A stretch of DNA of 64,000 bases from Nocardia transvalensis NBRC 15921 (GCF_000308875.1 NZ_BAGL01000128.1:293515-357514), one strand, 5' to 3'; shown: positions 17,325 through 26,553, numbered from the stretch's first letter. Notes: a model not told the origin generated them from the letters alone. Made by a program: numbers and translations.

Positions 17325-18404
17325 TCAGGCGCGGGTCTTGTGCGCCGCGCCGACGGCCTCGGTGAGGCTGCGGTAACCCTGTGCGCGCAGCCGCTGCGCC
17401 AGCCCGCGGTGGATGCGGCGGGTCCAGAACGCGCCGCCGTAGATGAATCCGGTGTAGCCCTGCAGCAGGGTGGCGCCGGCGAGGACGCGTTCGAAGGCCT
17501 GATCGGCGTTCTCGATACCGCCGGCCGAGATCAGCACCAGCTTGTCGCCGACGCGCGCGTAGAGCCGGCGCAGCACCTCGAGGGAGCGTTCGGCGACCGG
17601 CGGGCCGGACAGGCCGCCCGCGCCCATCGCGGCGACCTCGGCGGCGGGGGTGGCCAGCCCGTCGCGGCGGATGGTGGTGTTGGTGGCGACGATGCCGGCC
17701 AGGCCGAGTTCGACGGCGAGGTCGGCGGCGGCGTCGACGTCCTCGTCGGACAGGTCGGGGGCGATCTTCACCAGCACCGGCACCTGCACGCAGTCCAGGA
17801 CCGCCCGCAGCAGCGGGCGCAGTGATTCCACGGCCTGCAGATCGCGCAGGCCGGGCGTGTTGGGGGAGCTGACGTTGACGACCACGAAGTCGGCCAGCGG
17901 GCCCAGCAGGGTGGCGCTGGTGGCGTAGTCGGCGGCGGCGTGCTCGGCGGGGGTGACCTTCGTCTTGCCGATATTGGCGCCGATGGGCACCCCGCCGGGC
18001 CGCCGCGCCCGCAGCCGCTCGGCCGCCGCGGCGGCGCCGTCGTTGTTGAACCCCATGCGGTTGATCAGCGCCCGGTCGGCGGGCAGCCGGAACAGCCGGG
18101 GCGCCGGATTGCCCGGCTGCGCCTGTGCGGTGACGGTGCCGATCTCGGCGTACCCGAAACCCAGTGGGCCCCAGGCGTTCACGCCGGTCGCGTCCTTGTC
18201 GAACCCGGCCGCCAGGCCCAGCGGCGCGGGGAACTCCACGCCGAAGGCGGTGGTGCGCAGGATCGGGTCGTCGACCACGGTCGCCTTGGCCACCAGCGCG
18301 CGCACCAGCGGCAGGCCGGTGACGAACCGCATCGCCGCGAAGGCGAGGCGGTGGATCCGCTCGGGCGGCAGCAGGAACATCAGCCGCAGCAGGAGGGCGT
18401 ACAT
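17325..18404 (-). CDS. pyrD: Dihydroorotate dehydrogenase, class 2 (quinone-linked)
   Basis: A 359-residue membrane-associated flavoenzyme of pyrimidine synthesis, oxidising dihydroorotate to orotate with quinone. The N-terminal amphipathic helix (MYALLLRLMFLLPPERIH) is the class-2 membrane hook. GLAAGFDKDATGVNAW, RLFRLPADRALINRMGFNN, NVSSPNTPGLRDLQ with the catalytic Ser, and LISAGGIENADQAFE bind FMN and substrate. The ATG matches the usual N-terminus; a GTG 9 nt upstream overlaps the stop of the previous gene as GTGA, so translational coupling is likely. It lies beside lppL, as in Mtb Rv2138-Rv2139. Confidence 0.95.
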   Translation of the reverse strand: MYALLLRLMFLLPPERIHRLAFAAMRFVTGLPLVRALVAKATVVDDPILRTTAFGVEFPAPLGLAAGFDKDATGVNAWGPLGFGYAEIGTVTAQAQPGNPAPRLFRLPADRALINRMGFNNDGAAAAAERLRARRPGGVPIGANIGKTKVTPAEHAAADYATSATLLGPLADFVVVNVSSPNTPGLRDLQAVESLRPLLRAVLDCVQVPVLVKIAPDLSDEDVDAAADLAVELGLAGIVATNTTIRRDGLATPAAEVAAMGAGGLSGPPVAERSLEVLRRLYARVGDKLVLISAGGIENADQAFERVLAGATLLQGYTGFIYGGAFWTRRIHRGLAQRLRAQGYRSLTEAVGAAHKTRA

Positions 18405-18409
18405 ACCGG

Positions 18410-18673
18410 TCACATCCCGGTTTCCGCGACGGGGAAGGTCGTGCGGCGCCGCCGCAGCAGCACGCGCCGGCTGCCGTCGGTGTAGGCGCGCACCCGCGAC
18501 AGCTCCCAGCCGCCGAATTCGGCCTGGATGGCCAGCCGCATCGAGGCGGTCACGCGCGTGACCTCGGGTGGTAGTCGTAACGGGACGTATTCGTACTCCC
18601 CGTCGTCGGCGGCCTCCTCCCACTCGACGGGGATCGACCTGCGCTGGGAACGGTGCGCCGAGGCCCGAGTCAT
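18410..18673 (-). CDS. Small DUF5703-like protein
   Basis: An 87-residue soluble protein with the motif EYEYVPLRLPPEVTR, then AIQAEFGGWELSRVR and a basic tail VLLRRRR. This looks like the actinobacterial DUF5703 family (from memory; no search). Function is unknown. Its ATG overlaps the lppL stop by 4 nt, and its own stop touches the pyrD start, so lppL, this gene and pyrD form one translationally coupled unit. A GAGAGGG site precedes the ATG. Confidence 0.75.
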   Translation of the reverse strand: MTRASAHRSQRRSIPVEWEEAADDGEYEYVPLRLPPEVTRVTASMRLAIQAEFGGWELSRVRAYTDGSRRVLLRRRRTTFPVAETGM

Positions 18674-19713
18674 CGTTGCCCTCTCTTCCTCTCGTCCGCG
18701 CCGATCCGCTGCAGACCGTCGCCGGTCGCGGATCCCACGAACATGTCGCCGGTGCGTTCGTCGATGGTCACCGAGTTCGGCTGGCGCACCGTCGCGAAGC
18801 GACCCACTTCCTCCGGTATACCCGTCGACAGGTCGAAACCGGCCACTTCGTTGCTCGCGGTCAGCGTCACCCACACGGTCTCGGACCGCTGATCGTAGGC
18901 GAGCGCGTAGGGCGAAGAGCCTACCGGGAACCGCTGACGCAGGACGAGCGGATCGGCCGTGTACACCAGCAGCGCGCCGCCGGCGGTGTCGGTGACCAGC
19001 AGCCGCCCGACGTGGTCGGCGACGAGGTTCGTGGCGCCGGTGCCCGCCCGCAGCGCCAGTCCGGGCTTGTCGCGGCCCAGATCGAGCTGGGTGAGGCTGG
19101 TCTGCGCGAGATCCAGCGCGGCGACCGCGTCGCCGGTGGCGGCGAGCGCGTCGACCGCGGACAGGCCGGAGACCGTGGCGCGGGTCTGCCCGTCGGGCGC
19201 GAGGATCCGCACCCGGCCGCCGTCCAGCCCGACCGCGACCGTCCCGTCCGGACGCCGGGCGACCGCGCGCGCATCGCCGTCGACCGGGGTGACGCGCAAC
19301 GCGCCGGTGACGGCGTCGACGGCGATCAGCTGCCGGCCCGCGGCGGCGAGGATCTGCCCGGGCGCGCCCGCGGCGACGGCGGCCGCGGGCGCGGGCAGGG
19401 TGACCGTGGTGGCGGGTTGCCCGCCGGGGCCGAGCAGCTGCAACCGCGTCCGGTCGGCGTCGAGCAGCGCGACCGCGCCGCTGTCCGGTGCGGTCACCAG
19501 CGCGGCGACGGGACCGGCGGGGGTGACGGTTCCGGCGGGGGCCGTGACCGGGGCGGGCGCGACGGCGGCGGAGGCGGGCGCGGCGGCCGGCGGCGCGCCG
19601 GTGTCGCCGTCGCCGGACGACGAGCAGCCCGCGGCCAAGGCCACGGTGGCGGCGAGCGCCACCGGCCACACCCGCCACAGTCCACCGGCCGACCGGTTCC
19701 CGCGACCGCCCAT
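18670..19713 (-). CDS. lppL: LppL-like lipoprotein with YncE-type beta-propeller
   Basis: A 347-residue exported lipoprotein. The signal peptide ends in a lipobox (LAAGC, Cys about residue 29), followed by a Pro/Ala/Ser-rich tether to about 70. The rest is six to seven short blades such as GRLLVTDTAGGALLVYTAD and NSVTIDERTGDMFVGSA, the pattern of YncE/NHL propellers. It probably binds a ligand or protein at the outer face of the membrane; no catalytic motif is visible. A GAGGAG site lies before the ATG. The name rests on position next to pyrD and on the lipobox, as in Mtb Rv2138. Confidence 0.82.
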   Translation of the reverse strand: MGGRGNRSAGGLWRVWPVALAATVALAAGCSSSGDGDTGAPPAAAPASAAVAPAPVTAPAGTVTPAGPVAALVTAPDSGAVALLDADRTRLQLLGPGGQPATTVTLPAPAAAVAAGAPGQILAAAGRQLIAVDAVTGALRVTPVDGDARAVARRPDGTVAVGLDGGRVRILAPDGQTRATVSGLSAVDALAATGDAVAALDLAQTSLTQLDLGRDKPGLALRAGTGATNLVADHVGRLLVTDTAGGALLVYTADPLVLRQRFPVGSSPYALAYDQRSETVWVTLTASNEVAGFDLSTGIPEEVGRFATVRQPNSVTIDERTGDMFVGSATGDGLQRIGADERKRGQR

Positions 19714-19914
19714 GCCCCGAACTCCTCACTGCCCCGACTGCCGTCTGCTACTCACGCGTTGCGCTTCATCTGACCATGATCGCGGACTGGGCCGGCGCAC
19801 CGGGGTCTTTCCTGCGCTTCGCGATTCGATGACACGACATCGGCGAGCGCGCCGAGGTGTCGGGCCGGAGAGTTACGGTGGACGGTGAACAGCCGCCGAC
19901 TCAGGGAGACCGGG

Positions 19915-20271
19915 TTGAAAACAGGCAATCCGTCCGGATTCGTCGTCGAGGACATTACCGTCGGTCCGTTCGCGCACGGATTCGGCGCCACCGGCGACGG
20001 GCGCTCGTTCGCCTTCCGCACCGTGGGCGCCACCCTCACCCTCGAGATCTACCGCGCCGACCTCGACACCGCGGTGCCCGGACCGGAGGACGTGGTCGCG
20101 CTCGCCGAGGCCCGCGTCACCGATATCGACCCCGGCGACGAGCGCAGCGTCACCGCCCTGGTGCGCGACCTGATCGCCGCCGCGGCGCCGGTCCCCGCCG
20201 CCGCCGACCGCGACGCCACCACCGTGCGCGCCCTGCTCGGCCGGCTCGGCGCGGTCATCGACGGCCGGTAA
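19915..20271 (+). CDS. Hypothetical protein of 118 residues, divergent from lppL
   Basis: Not recognised. A soluble acidic protein beginning MKTGNPSGFVVEDITVGPFA, predicted alternating strands to about residue 70, then a helical Ala/Arg tail. The TTG is chosen because AGGGAG lies 6 nt before it; an in-frame GTG 30 nt upstream lacks a site. It occupies the place of Rv2137c in the Mtb order (plus-strand neighbour of lppL after inversion), but I cannot claim homology. Confidence 0.65.
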   Translation: MKTGNPSGFVVEDITVGPFAHGFGATGDGRSFAFRTVGATLTLEIYRADLDTAVPGPEDVVALAEARVTDIDPGDERSVTALVRDLIAAAAPVPAAADRDATTVRALLGRLGAVIDGR

Positions 20272-20385
20272 ACCGCTGGGCGCCAACCACTTCCGGCGAC
20301 ACGTCCTGGATATGCGGTGATCAGCGCGGCGCATGACAGACTGTAGGAGAACTACCGGTAACTTCGACGACGGGTGAGGATGCAG

Positions 20386-20919
20386 ATGGCACTGCGACGA
20401 ACGGCCGCGATGGCGCTGCCGCTGGTGGCGCTGGCCGTGCTGGCGAGCGCGTGCGGCGGGAGCCCGGACGAGGATTCGGTCGCCGCGGCGCGCTCCTCGG
20501 CGTACGCCGCGCTCAGCTCCTCCTCGCAGGCCGCCGCGACCAGCCGCGCCAACCGGCCGCCGCTGCCCACCGCCGCCGAACTCGACGCGCAGATCAAGCG
20601 CGCCCTGGATCCGTCGCTGCCCGACAGCGACCGCACCGCCCTGATCGAGGACGGTGCGGCGTTCAAGGACGCGATCCCGGACATGTACCGGGCCATGCAG
20701 GACAATCCGCACGCCGTCTACGGGGTCACCGACCCGGTGTTCGACAACCGCGACGGCACCCTGACCGCCACCATGCGCCTGGACAAGGACGGGTCGGGCA
20801 CCAACGTGCGCACCACCATCGTGCATTTCGTCGACAAGGACGGCATGTGGAAGATCTCCCGCACCGATCTGTGCGGGATCCTGCGCTCGGCCGATTACAA
20901 GTCCGCCGCCTGCGGCTGA
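20386..20919 (+). CDS. Mtb12-like low-molecular-weight antigen lipoprotein
   Basis: A 177-residue secreted or lipid-anchored protein. The signal peptide runs to ASAC near residue 20, a slightly atypical lipobox. A low-complexity Ala/Ser linker follows. From about 60 the domain AELDAQIKRALDPSLPD, DRTALIEDG and a final MWKISRTDLC resembles the Mtb12/CFP-2 antigen fold, related to NTF2-like proteins. The start was set at the third in-frame codon because GAGG lies 6 nt before it. It ends 8 bp before the MMPL gene, so the two are probably an operon and the lipoprotein a periplasmic partner of the exporter (inference). Confidence 0.8.
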   Translation: MALRRTAAMALPLVALAVLASACGGSPDEDSVAAARSSAYAALSSSSQAAATSRANRPPLPTAAELDAQIKRALDPSLPDSDRTALIEDGAAFKDAIPDMYRAMQDNPHAVYGVTDPVFDNRDGTLTATMRLDKDGSGTNVRTTIVHFVDKDGMWKISRTDLCGILRSADYKSAACG

Positions 20920-20927
20920 ATTCTCGT

Positions 20928-23054
20928 ATGGTGGAACAGTTTTCGCTGCGGTGGGGCCGGTTCGTCCACCGCCACCGGTATGTCGTGCTGGTCGTGTTCC
21001 TGGCGCTGGTGGCCCTGTCGGGGTTCTTCGGCCGCGATCTCGGTGACCGGCTGACGCAGGGCGGCTGGTTCGACGAGAGCAGCGAGTCGGTCGTCGCGTC
21101 CAAACTGGCCGATCAGACGTTCGGGCGCGACCGCGACGCCGACGTCATCGTCCTCTACACCGCGCCCGCCGGTCACACGGTCGACGACCCCGCGGTGCGC
21201 GAACCGGTGACCACGGCGCTGGCGGCACTGCGGGCGAAATATCCCGAGCAGGTCCAGAAGATCGACAGCTATTTCGACGGCCCGATGATGGGCCAGTTCG
21301 CCGACGCCTCCCGCACCCACGCCTTCGCCAGCATCGGATTGCGCGGCGAGGACACCGAATCGGTGACGAACTACCTCGCGGTGAAGGACGACCTGGGCGC
21401 GGGCCGCCCCGGCGGCGGGCCGGGCGGCACGACCGTGGAACTGGCCGGGCTGCAACCGGTGGTCGAGGGCATCAACATCGGGATGCAGCACGATATCCAC
21501 CGCGCCGAGCTGATCGCGCTGCCGATCGTGGCGGTGCTGCTGTTCTTCGTGTTCGGCGGCGTGGTGGGGGCGCTGCTGCCGGTGCTGATCGGCGGGATGA
21601 CGGTGCTGGGCAGCCAGGGCATGATGCGGCTGCTCACCGACCACATCGAGGTCAACGTCTTCGCCAGCGCCGTGGTGACGCTGGTCAGCCTCGGCCTGGC
21701 GATCGACTACGGACTGTTCGCGGTGACCCGGTTCCGGGAGGAACTGGCCGCCGGCCGCAGCGTGGAGGACGCCACCGCGCGCACGGTCGCCACCGCGGGC
21801 CGCACGGTACTGTTCTCGGCGGCGATCATCGCGGTGAGTATCGGGGCGCTGTTCATCTATCCGAACGGGGTGCTGCGCTCGGTGCCCTACGGCGGCATCA
21901 GCTCGGTGCTGCTGGCCGCGCTGCTGTCGGTGACCGCGCTGCCCGCGGCGCTGAGCATCGTGGGACGGCGCATCGACCTGTTCAGCTGGCGGCAGATCGC
22001 CGGCCACGACGCGCACGACGCGCTGTCGGAGGCGGAACGCGCGGCGCGGGTCGAGGAGGGGCAGCGGTTCTTCTCGCGGCTGGCGCTGTTCGCGATGCGC
22101 CGCCCGGTGCGGGTGATCGTGCCGGTGGTGCTGGGCCTGCTGATACTGCTGATCCCGTTCCGCGACATCGCCTTCGGCGGGCTGAGCGAACGCTACCTGG
22201 CCGCCGACGCCCCCGCGCGGGTGGCGCAGGAACGGTTCGACGCCCTGTTCCCCGGCTTCCGCACCGAACCGCTGAAACTGGTCGTGGTCGGCGCCGACCC
22301 GCAGCAGCTGTCCGACATCCGGTTCCAGGCCAATTTCGCGCCGGGCCTGACCGGGCCGTTCGAGGCGTCGGCGCCGACGACCGGCGGGATCAACGTGCTG
22401 TCCACCGGGCTGGTCGACGAGGACGACGCGGACGCCGCCATCGCGACCCTGCGCGCGATCGACCACCCGCCCGGCGTGCGGGTCATGGTGGCGGGCGTGC
22501 CGGCGCTGGAACGCGACGCCATCACCGGGCTGATCCGCGGGCTGCCGCTGCTGGCCGCGATCCTGGTGCTCGCCGCGCTCGCGCTGATGTACGTGGCGTT
22601 CCGGTCGCTGGTGCTGGCGGTGAAGGCGGTGGTGATGAGCGCTTTGAGTCTCGGCGCCACCCTCGGGGTGCTGACCTGGATCTTCGTCGAGGGTCACGGG
22701 GCGGGGCTGTTCCATTTCACGCCGGGGCCGCTGATGTTCGCGGTGCTGGTGCTGATCGTGACGGTGCTGTTCGGGCTGTCCACCGACTACGAGGTGTTCC
22801 TGCAGTCCCGGATGGCCGAGGCGCGGGCGAACGGCGCGCCGCCGGTGGAGGCGATCCGCTACGGCATCGCCCACACCGGCGGGGTGATCACCTCGGCGGC
22901 CGCGATCCTCATCGTCGTCACGGGCGCGTTCGGATTCTCGGATCTGGTGCTGATGAAGTACATCGCCTACGGCATGATCGCGGCACTGATCCTGGACGCC
23001 ACCGTGATTCGCCTGCTGCTGACCCCCGCGGTGCTGAAACTGGTGTGGCGGTGA
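20928..23054 (+). CDS. MMPL-family RND transporter
   Basis: A 708-residue inner-membrane exporter with the two-fold RND layout: one helix, a periplasmic loop, five helices, and the same again. The proton-relay motif GLAIDYGLF lies in the first half (about residue 265) and LFGLSTDYEVFLQSRM in the second (about 625), both with Asp-Tyr pairs as in MmpL3-type proteins. There is no long C-terminal tail, so it is closer to short MmpL/YdfJ-like exporters than to MmpL3. Cargo is unknown but probably an envelope lipid or a toxic amphiphile. The ATG starts 8 bp after the lipoprotein stop, without a clear ribosome site, implying coupling. Confidence 0.9.
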   Translation: MVEQFSLRWGRFVHRHRYVVLVVFLALVALSGFFGRDLGDRLTQGGWFDESSESVVASKLADQTFGRDRDADVIVLYTAPAGHTVDDPAVREPVTTALAALRAKYPEQVQKIDSYFDGPMMGQFADASRTHAFASIGLRGEDTESVTNYLAVKDDLGAGRPGGGPGGTTVELAGLQPVVEGINIGMQHDIHRAELIALPIVAVLLFFVFGGVVGALLPVLIGGMTVLGSQGMMRLLTDHIEVNVFASAVVTLVSLGLAIDYGLFAVTRFREELAAGRSVEDATARTVATAGRTVLFSAAIIAVSIGALFIYPNGVLRSVPYGGISSVLLAALLSVTALPAALSIVGRRIDLFSWRQIAGHDAHDALSEAERAARVEEGQRFFSRLALFAMRRPVRVIVPVVLGLLILLIPFRDIAFGGLSERYLAADAPARVAQERFDALFPGFRTEPLKLVVVGADPQQLSDIRFQANFAPGLTGPFEASAPTTGGINVLSTGLVDEDDADAAIATLRAIDHPPGVRVMVAGVPALERDAITGLIRGLPLLAAILVLAALALMYVAFRSLVLAVKAVVMSALSLGATLGVLTWIFVEGHGAGLFHFTPGPLMFAVLVLIVTVLFGLSTDYEVFLQSRMAEARANGAPPVEAIRYGIAHTGGVITSAAAILIVVTGAFGFSDLVLMKYIAYGMIAALILDATVIRLLLTPAVLKLVWR

Positions 23055-23069
23055 GGTTGTGCGTGGCGC

Positions 23070-23100
23070 TTGCAACCGGAGCATGGGGCTCCGTTAACCT
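23070..23100 (+). promoter_or_regulatory. Promoter for leaderless 54-residue gene
   Basis: TTGCAA and TAACCT (TANNNT type) are separated by 19 bp. The -10 ends 7 nt before the GTG of the next small gene, so the transcript would start at the start codon. Confidence 0.5.
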
Positions 23101-23107
23101 GGGGGAC

Positions 23108-23272
23108 GTGACCAACGACGGGGATACGCAGCAGACGACGAGCCACGGCAAACATGCGGCACCAGAGGGCGCCGGCGTACATCCGCTGATCGATCTGAAC
23201 CGGGATCCCAACCCCGGTGTCCCAGATCATGCCCGCCCTGACGAGGACGACGAGGACCAGACGGGTCGATAG
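23108..23272 (+). CDS. 54-residue acidic hypothetical protein
   Basis: Not recognised. A short, charged, probably disordered peptide with a conserved-looking core AAPEGAGVHPLIDLNRDPNPG and an acidic end DEDDEDQTGR. The case for a gene is its context: a promoter placed for a leaderless GTG upstream and a strong hairpin 50 bp downstream. It sits directly after the MMPL gene and could instead be read through from it. Confidence 0.5.
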   Translation: MTNDGDTQQTTSHGKHAAPEGAGVHPLIDLNRDPNPGVPDHARPDEDDEDQTGR

Positions 23273-23321
23273 TCCCTCGAAAAACGCCGTCAGACACCCT
23301 TTTTCAGTATCGATACCGCGC

Positions 23322-23348
23322 CGGGCGGGGCAGTCGCTGCCCCGCCCG
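23322..23348. terminator. Bidirectional hairpin terminator between convergent genes
   Basis: A perfect 12-bp stem of G and C (CGGGCGGGGCAG and its complement) with a 3-nt loop, between the 54-residue gene and hmuV, which converge. There is no strong T-tract, common in this phylum. Confidence 0.7.
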
Positions 23349-23378
23349 CCGTGCTGTCCGGGTGTGTCCAGCTACCGT

Positions 23379-24227
23379 TCAGCCGCGGATCGGCAGGACG
23401 AGCTGGGCGCCGGTGCGGGGGTGGTCGAAGACCTCGACCGGGTGGCGGTAGACGCGCGAGAGCAGGTCGGTGGTGAGGATGTCGCGGGGTGGCCCGGCGG
23501 CGGCGAGCCGGCCGGATTCCAGGACGGCGACGCGGTCGGCGTAGGCGGCGGCGATACCGAGGTCGTGCAGCACGACCACCACGGCCGCGCCGTCGCGCGC
23601 GCGGTCGCGGGCCAGGCGCAGCACCTCCTCCTGGTGGCCGAGGTCCAGGGCCGCGGTGGGTTCGTCCAGCAGCAGCGTCGCGGTGTCCTGGGCCAGGACG
23701 CGGGCGAGGGCGACGCGCGCGCGTTCACCGCCGGACAGGGCCGGAAAGGTCCGTGCCGCAAGGTGTTCGGTGTCGGTGACGGCCAGGGCGGCGGCGATCG
23801 CGGCGGCGTCACCGTCCTCGCGGCCGGTGCGCGCCCACGGGGTGCGGCCCATGGCGACGACCTCGCGGGCGGTGAACGGGAAGCCGACGGTGTGAGTCTG
23901 CGGCAGCACGGCCCGGCGGCGCGCCATGTCCACCGGCGCCCAGTGCGTGATCGGCCGCCCGTCGAGTTCGACGGTCCCGGTGGCGAGGTCGAGTTCCCCC
24001 GACAGCGCCCCCAGCAGCGTCGACTTCCCGGCCCCGTTGGGTCCCACGAGCGCCAGGATCTCCCCGGCGACGACGTCGAGGTCGACGTGATCGAGGACCC
24101 GGCGTCCGGTCCCGCGGTCCACGCTCACCCGCCGGGCCCGCAGGGTGACGTCCCCGGCCTCCGGGGGCCGCGGAATCCCGTGGGAGCGCGCGAGAACCCG
24201 CGTCAGCCCGTGCACGACCCGGCTCAT
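23379..24227 (-). CDS. hmuV: Haem ABC importer, ATP-binding subunit
   Basis: A 282-residue ATPase of the haem/siderophore/B12 (FecCD) importer class. Walker A is GPNGAGKST (about residue 65), the Q-loop LPQTHTVGF, the ABC signature LSGGERARVALARVLA (about 165), Walker B TLLLDEPTAALDL and the switch His VVLHDLGIAAAYADR. A strong GGAGGGG precedes the ATG. It is the last gene of the hmuT-hmuU-hmuV unit, 97 bp after hmuU. The 30-residue N-terminal extension before the ABC core is common in actinobacterial HmuV. Confidence 0.92.
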   Translation of the reverse strand: MSRVVHGLTRVLARSHGIPRPPEAGDVTLRARRVSVDRGTGRRVLDHVDLDVVAGEILALVGPNGAGKSTLLGALSGELDLATGTVELDGRPITHWAPVDMARRRAVLPQTHTVGFPFTAREVVAMGRTPWARTGREDGDAAAIAAALAVTDTEHLAARTFPALSGGERARVALARVLAQDTATLLLDEPTAALDLGHQEEVLRLARDRARDGAAVVVVLHDLGIAAAYADRVAVLESGRLAAAGPPRDILTTDLLSRVYRHPVEVFDHPRTGAQLVLPIRG

Positions 24228-24324
24228 CGCATCCCCTCCTCACTCGCTGCGCGGCCCGCCGACGCCGCCCGCCCGGCGCGGCCGGACGTCGTGTGGCACG
24301 TCGCGATACCGTGCGCCCGGGTGT

Positions 24325-25497
24325 TCATGCCCAGCCTCCCGCGCGGGCGCGGGTGCGGCGCAGCAGCCAGAAGAAGAACGGTCCGCCGACCAGGGAGGTG
24401 AGCATGCCCAGCGGCAGGTCGGCATTCGTGACCAGGGTGCGGGCCCCCACATCGGCGGCGAGCAGCACGACCGCGCCGACGATCGCCGACAGCGGGATGA
24501 GCACCCGGTGGGCGGGCCCGACGAGCATGCGCACCAGATGCGGCACGATCAGGCCGACGAACAGGATGATGCCGGTGAACGCGACCCCGGCGGTGGCGAG
24601 GATCGCGACGACCACGATCACGTTGCGCCGCAGCCGTTCCACGTCCACGCCCAGGTGCCGGGCCGCGGCCTCGCCGAGCGCCAGCAGATCCAGCCGCGCC
24701 GCCATCACCACCGCGGCGGCGAGCCCGAGCGCGGTCAGCGGCGCGACCACCGCCACCGCCTGCCAGGTCGCGCCGTTGAGGCTGCCCAGCTGCCAGAACA
24801 CGATCTGATCGCGCGCGGCGGGGCTCGCGGTGAACAGCAGAAACGCCATCAGCCCACCCGCGAACGCGTTGACCGCGACACCGGTGAGCACCAGCGTGAC
24901 CGTCTCGGTGCGCCCGCCCGAGCGCGACAGCAGATACACCAGCAGCGTCGTCGCGAGCCCGGCCACGAACGCGCCCCCGGCCACCGACCACGCCGCGGCG
25001 AACGCCCCGCCGACGACGATGACGACTCCCGCCCCGACCGCGGCCCCGGCCGAGACGCCGATGACGCCCGGTTCGGCGAGCGGATTGGCGAACACGCCCT
25101 GCAACAACGCACCCGCTGTCGCGAGCGCCGCGCCGACCAGAATCGCGAGCACGACGCGCGGGAACCGCACCTGCCACAGCGTCACGTCCCCGGCGGGATG
25201 TTTCGGCATCGGCCCCCAGTCCAGCCCGATCCGGTGCAGCACGCTGCCGAGCACCTCCATCGGCGTCGTCGGCACCTGCCCCACCGCCGCGGAGTACAGC
25301 GCCAGCACCACCAGCAGCACGACCGCCGCCACGAAGACGATCGAGATCTTCGACCACCGCCGCGAGCCCGCCTGCTGCGCCGCCGCCGCGCCGCCGCCCG
25401 AATTCCCGCCGGGGGTCGTGTCCGAGTCCTGTTCCTGCACAGCAGGTTCCGCGGGGTCGGGTGGTGAATCCGCGTGCGGGGGGTGCGGGTCGGTCAT
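24325..25497 (-). CDS. hmuU: Haem ABC importer, permease subunit (FecCD type)
   Basis: A 390-residue permease. A polar Pro/Gly/Ala-rich cytoplasmic leader of about 50 residues precedes ten transmembrane helices. FecCD hallmarks are present: RFPRVVLAILVGAALATAGALLQGV (a longer conserved stretch beginning at about residue 105), NPLAEPGVIGVSAGAAVG, and the ATPase-coupling region LGEAAARHLGVDVE (about 265). The ATG overlaps the hmuT stop (ATGA), so both are translated together. With HmuT and HmuV it imports haem across the inner membrane as an iron source. Confidence 0.92.
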   Translation of the reverse strand: MTDPHPPHADSPPDPAEPAVQEQDSDTTPGGNSGGGAAAAQQAGSRRWSKISIVFVAAVVLLVVLALYSAAVGQVPTTPMEVLGSVLHRIGLDWGPMPKHPAGDVTLWQVRFPRVVLAILVGAALATAGALLQGVFANPLAEPGVIGVSAGAAVGAGVVIVVGGAFAAAWSVAGGAFVAGLATTLLVYLLSRSGGRTETVTLVLTGVAVNAFAGGLMAFLLFTASPAARDQIVFWQLGSLNGATWQAVAVVAPLTALGLAAAVVMAARLDLLALGEAAARHLGVDVERLRRNVIVVVAILATAGVAFTGIILFVGLIVPHLVRMLVGPAHRVLIPLSAIVGAVVLLAADVGARTLVTNADLPLGMLTSLVGGPFFFWLLRRTRARAGGWA

Positions 25498-26552
25498 GCG
25501 GTGGGGCCGTAGATGGCCCGGGTGAGGGCGGCGAGGACGCGGCCGGTGTTGGGGCCGAAGCTGAGGATGGCGGCGTCGGACATGTCGATGACGCGTTTGT
25601 TGCGGCCGGCGGGGGTCTGGGCGATGCCGGGGACCTTCTCGAGGCCCTCGATGCCGCCGATGGATTTCAGGCCGTCGGTCATCACGAGGAAGACGTCCGG
25701 CGAGGCGCTGATCATGCCCTCGCTGGTGATGGGGGTGAACTGTTCCTTCAGCCCGGCGGCCGTGCCCGCGTCGGTGCCGCCGAGCGCGCCGATCAGCGCG
25801 TCGGCGCCGGAGCCGGGCCCGGCCATCATGGTGATGGCGGTGCTGCGCAGGTACAGGAACGCCATCTTCTGCTTGGGGTCCTGCGGGGGCACCGCGGCGG
25901 TGGCGGCGGCGATCTCGTCGGTGGTGCGCTGCGCGAGTTTCTTCCCCTGCTCGGGCACGCCGAGTGCGGCGGCGACCGCCTCGATCTGCGGCCCGGTGCC
26001 CTCGAGGCTGCGCTGCGGATCGAAGTAGACGACCGTGATACCGAGCGCCTTCAGCTGGTCGCGCATGGCGGGGGTGGCGCTGACGGTGTCGGTGAGGAAG
26101 ACCGTGGGCCGTTGCGCCGCAACGGCTTCCACATTGATGCTGCCGTTGCCGCCGGCGACGTTGGGCACCTGCTGCACGGCGGGGAACGCCGCGGAGGTGG
26201 AGCGCCCGACCAGATTCCCGCCGAGCCCGAGCGCCCACACGATCTGCGTGAGGGTGCCCGTGCGGTCGACCGCGATGATCCGGCTCGCGTCGGAGACGGT
26301 GACGTCGGCGCCGTCGAAGGACCGCACGGTCGCCGGCAGCGCGGGCGCGGGCGGGGGACCGATCGGCGCGGGGTCGAGATCGGTGAGGGTCGCCGTCGCC
26401 GGTCCCTGCCCGGCGCCGCCGGCCCCGGTGGTGGACGGCCCGCAGGCGGTGACGCCGGCGACCAGTGCCGCCGCGAGCACGGCCAGCAGGATCCGGGCCG
26501 CCGGCCGGCGGGACGCGGTGCGGGCCGATCGGACACGGTCGAGGCTGCTCAT
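25494..26552 (-). CDS. hmuT: Haem-binding lipoprotein of ABC importer
   Basis: A 352-residue exported lipoprotein. The signal peptide ends in GVTAC (Cys about residue 37) and a Gly/Ala tether follows. The type III binding-protein fold shows as VSDASRIIAVDRTGTLTQIVWALG, YFDPQRSLEGTGPQIEAV and VFLVMTDGLKSIGGIEGL. Conserved Tyr/His haem ligands of HmuT cannot be assigned by eye with certainty. It is the first gene of the haem import operon; its ATG lies immediately after an IdeR/DtxR-like palindrome that also contains a -10 hexamer, so iron-repressed leaderless transcription is expected. Confidence 0.9.
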   Translation of the reverse strand: MSSLDRVRSARTASRRPAARILLAVLAAALVAGVTACGPSTTGAGGAGQGPATATLTDLDPAPIGPPPAPALPATVRSFDGADVTVSDASRIIAVDRTGTLTQIVWALGLGGNLVGRSTSAAFPAVQQVPNVAGGNGSINVEAVAAQRPTVFLTDTVSATPAMRDQLKALGITVVYFDPQRSLEGTGPQIEAVAAALGVPEQGKKLAQRTTDEIAAATAAVPPQDPKQKMAFLYLRSTAITMMAGPGSGADALIGALGGTDAGTAAGLKEQFTPITSEGMISASPDVFLVMTDGLKSIGGIEGLEKVPGIAQTPAGRNKRVIDMSDAAILSFGPNTGRVLAALTRAIYGPTA

Positions 26553-26553
26553 G

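Noticed and set aside
20895..23084. 729-codon minus-strand open frame opposite the MMPL gene
   Set aside because: His/Gln/Arg/Asp-rich composition with no fold; MMPL motifs on the other strand are clear.
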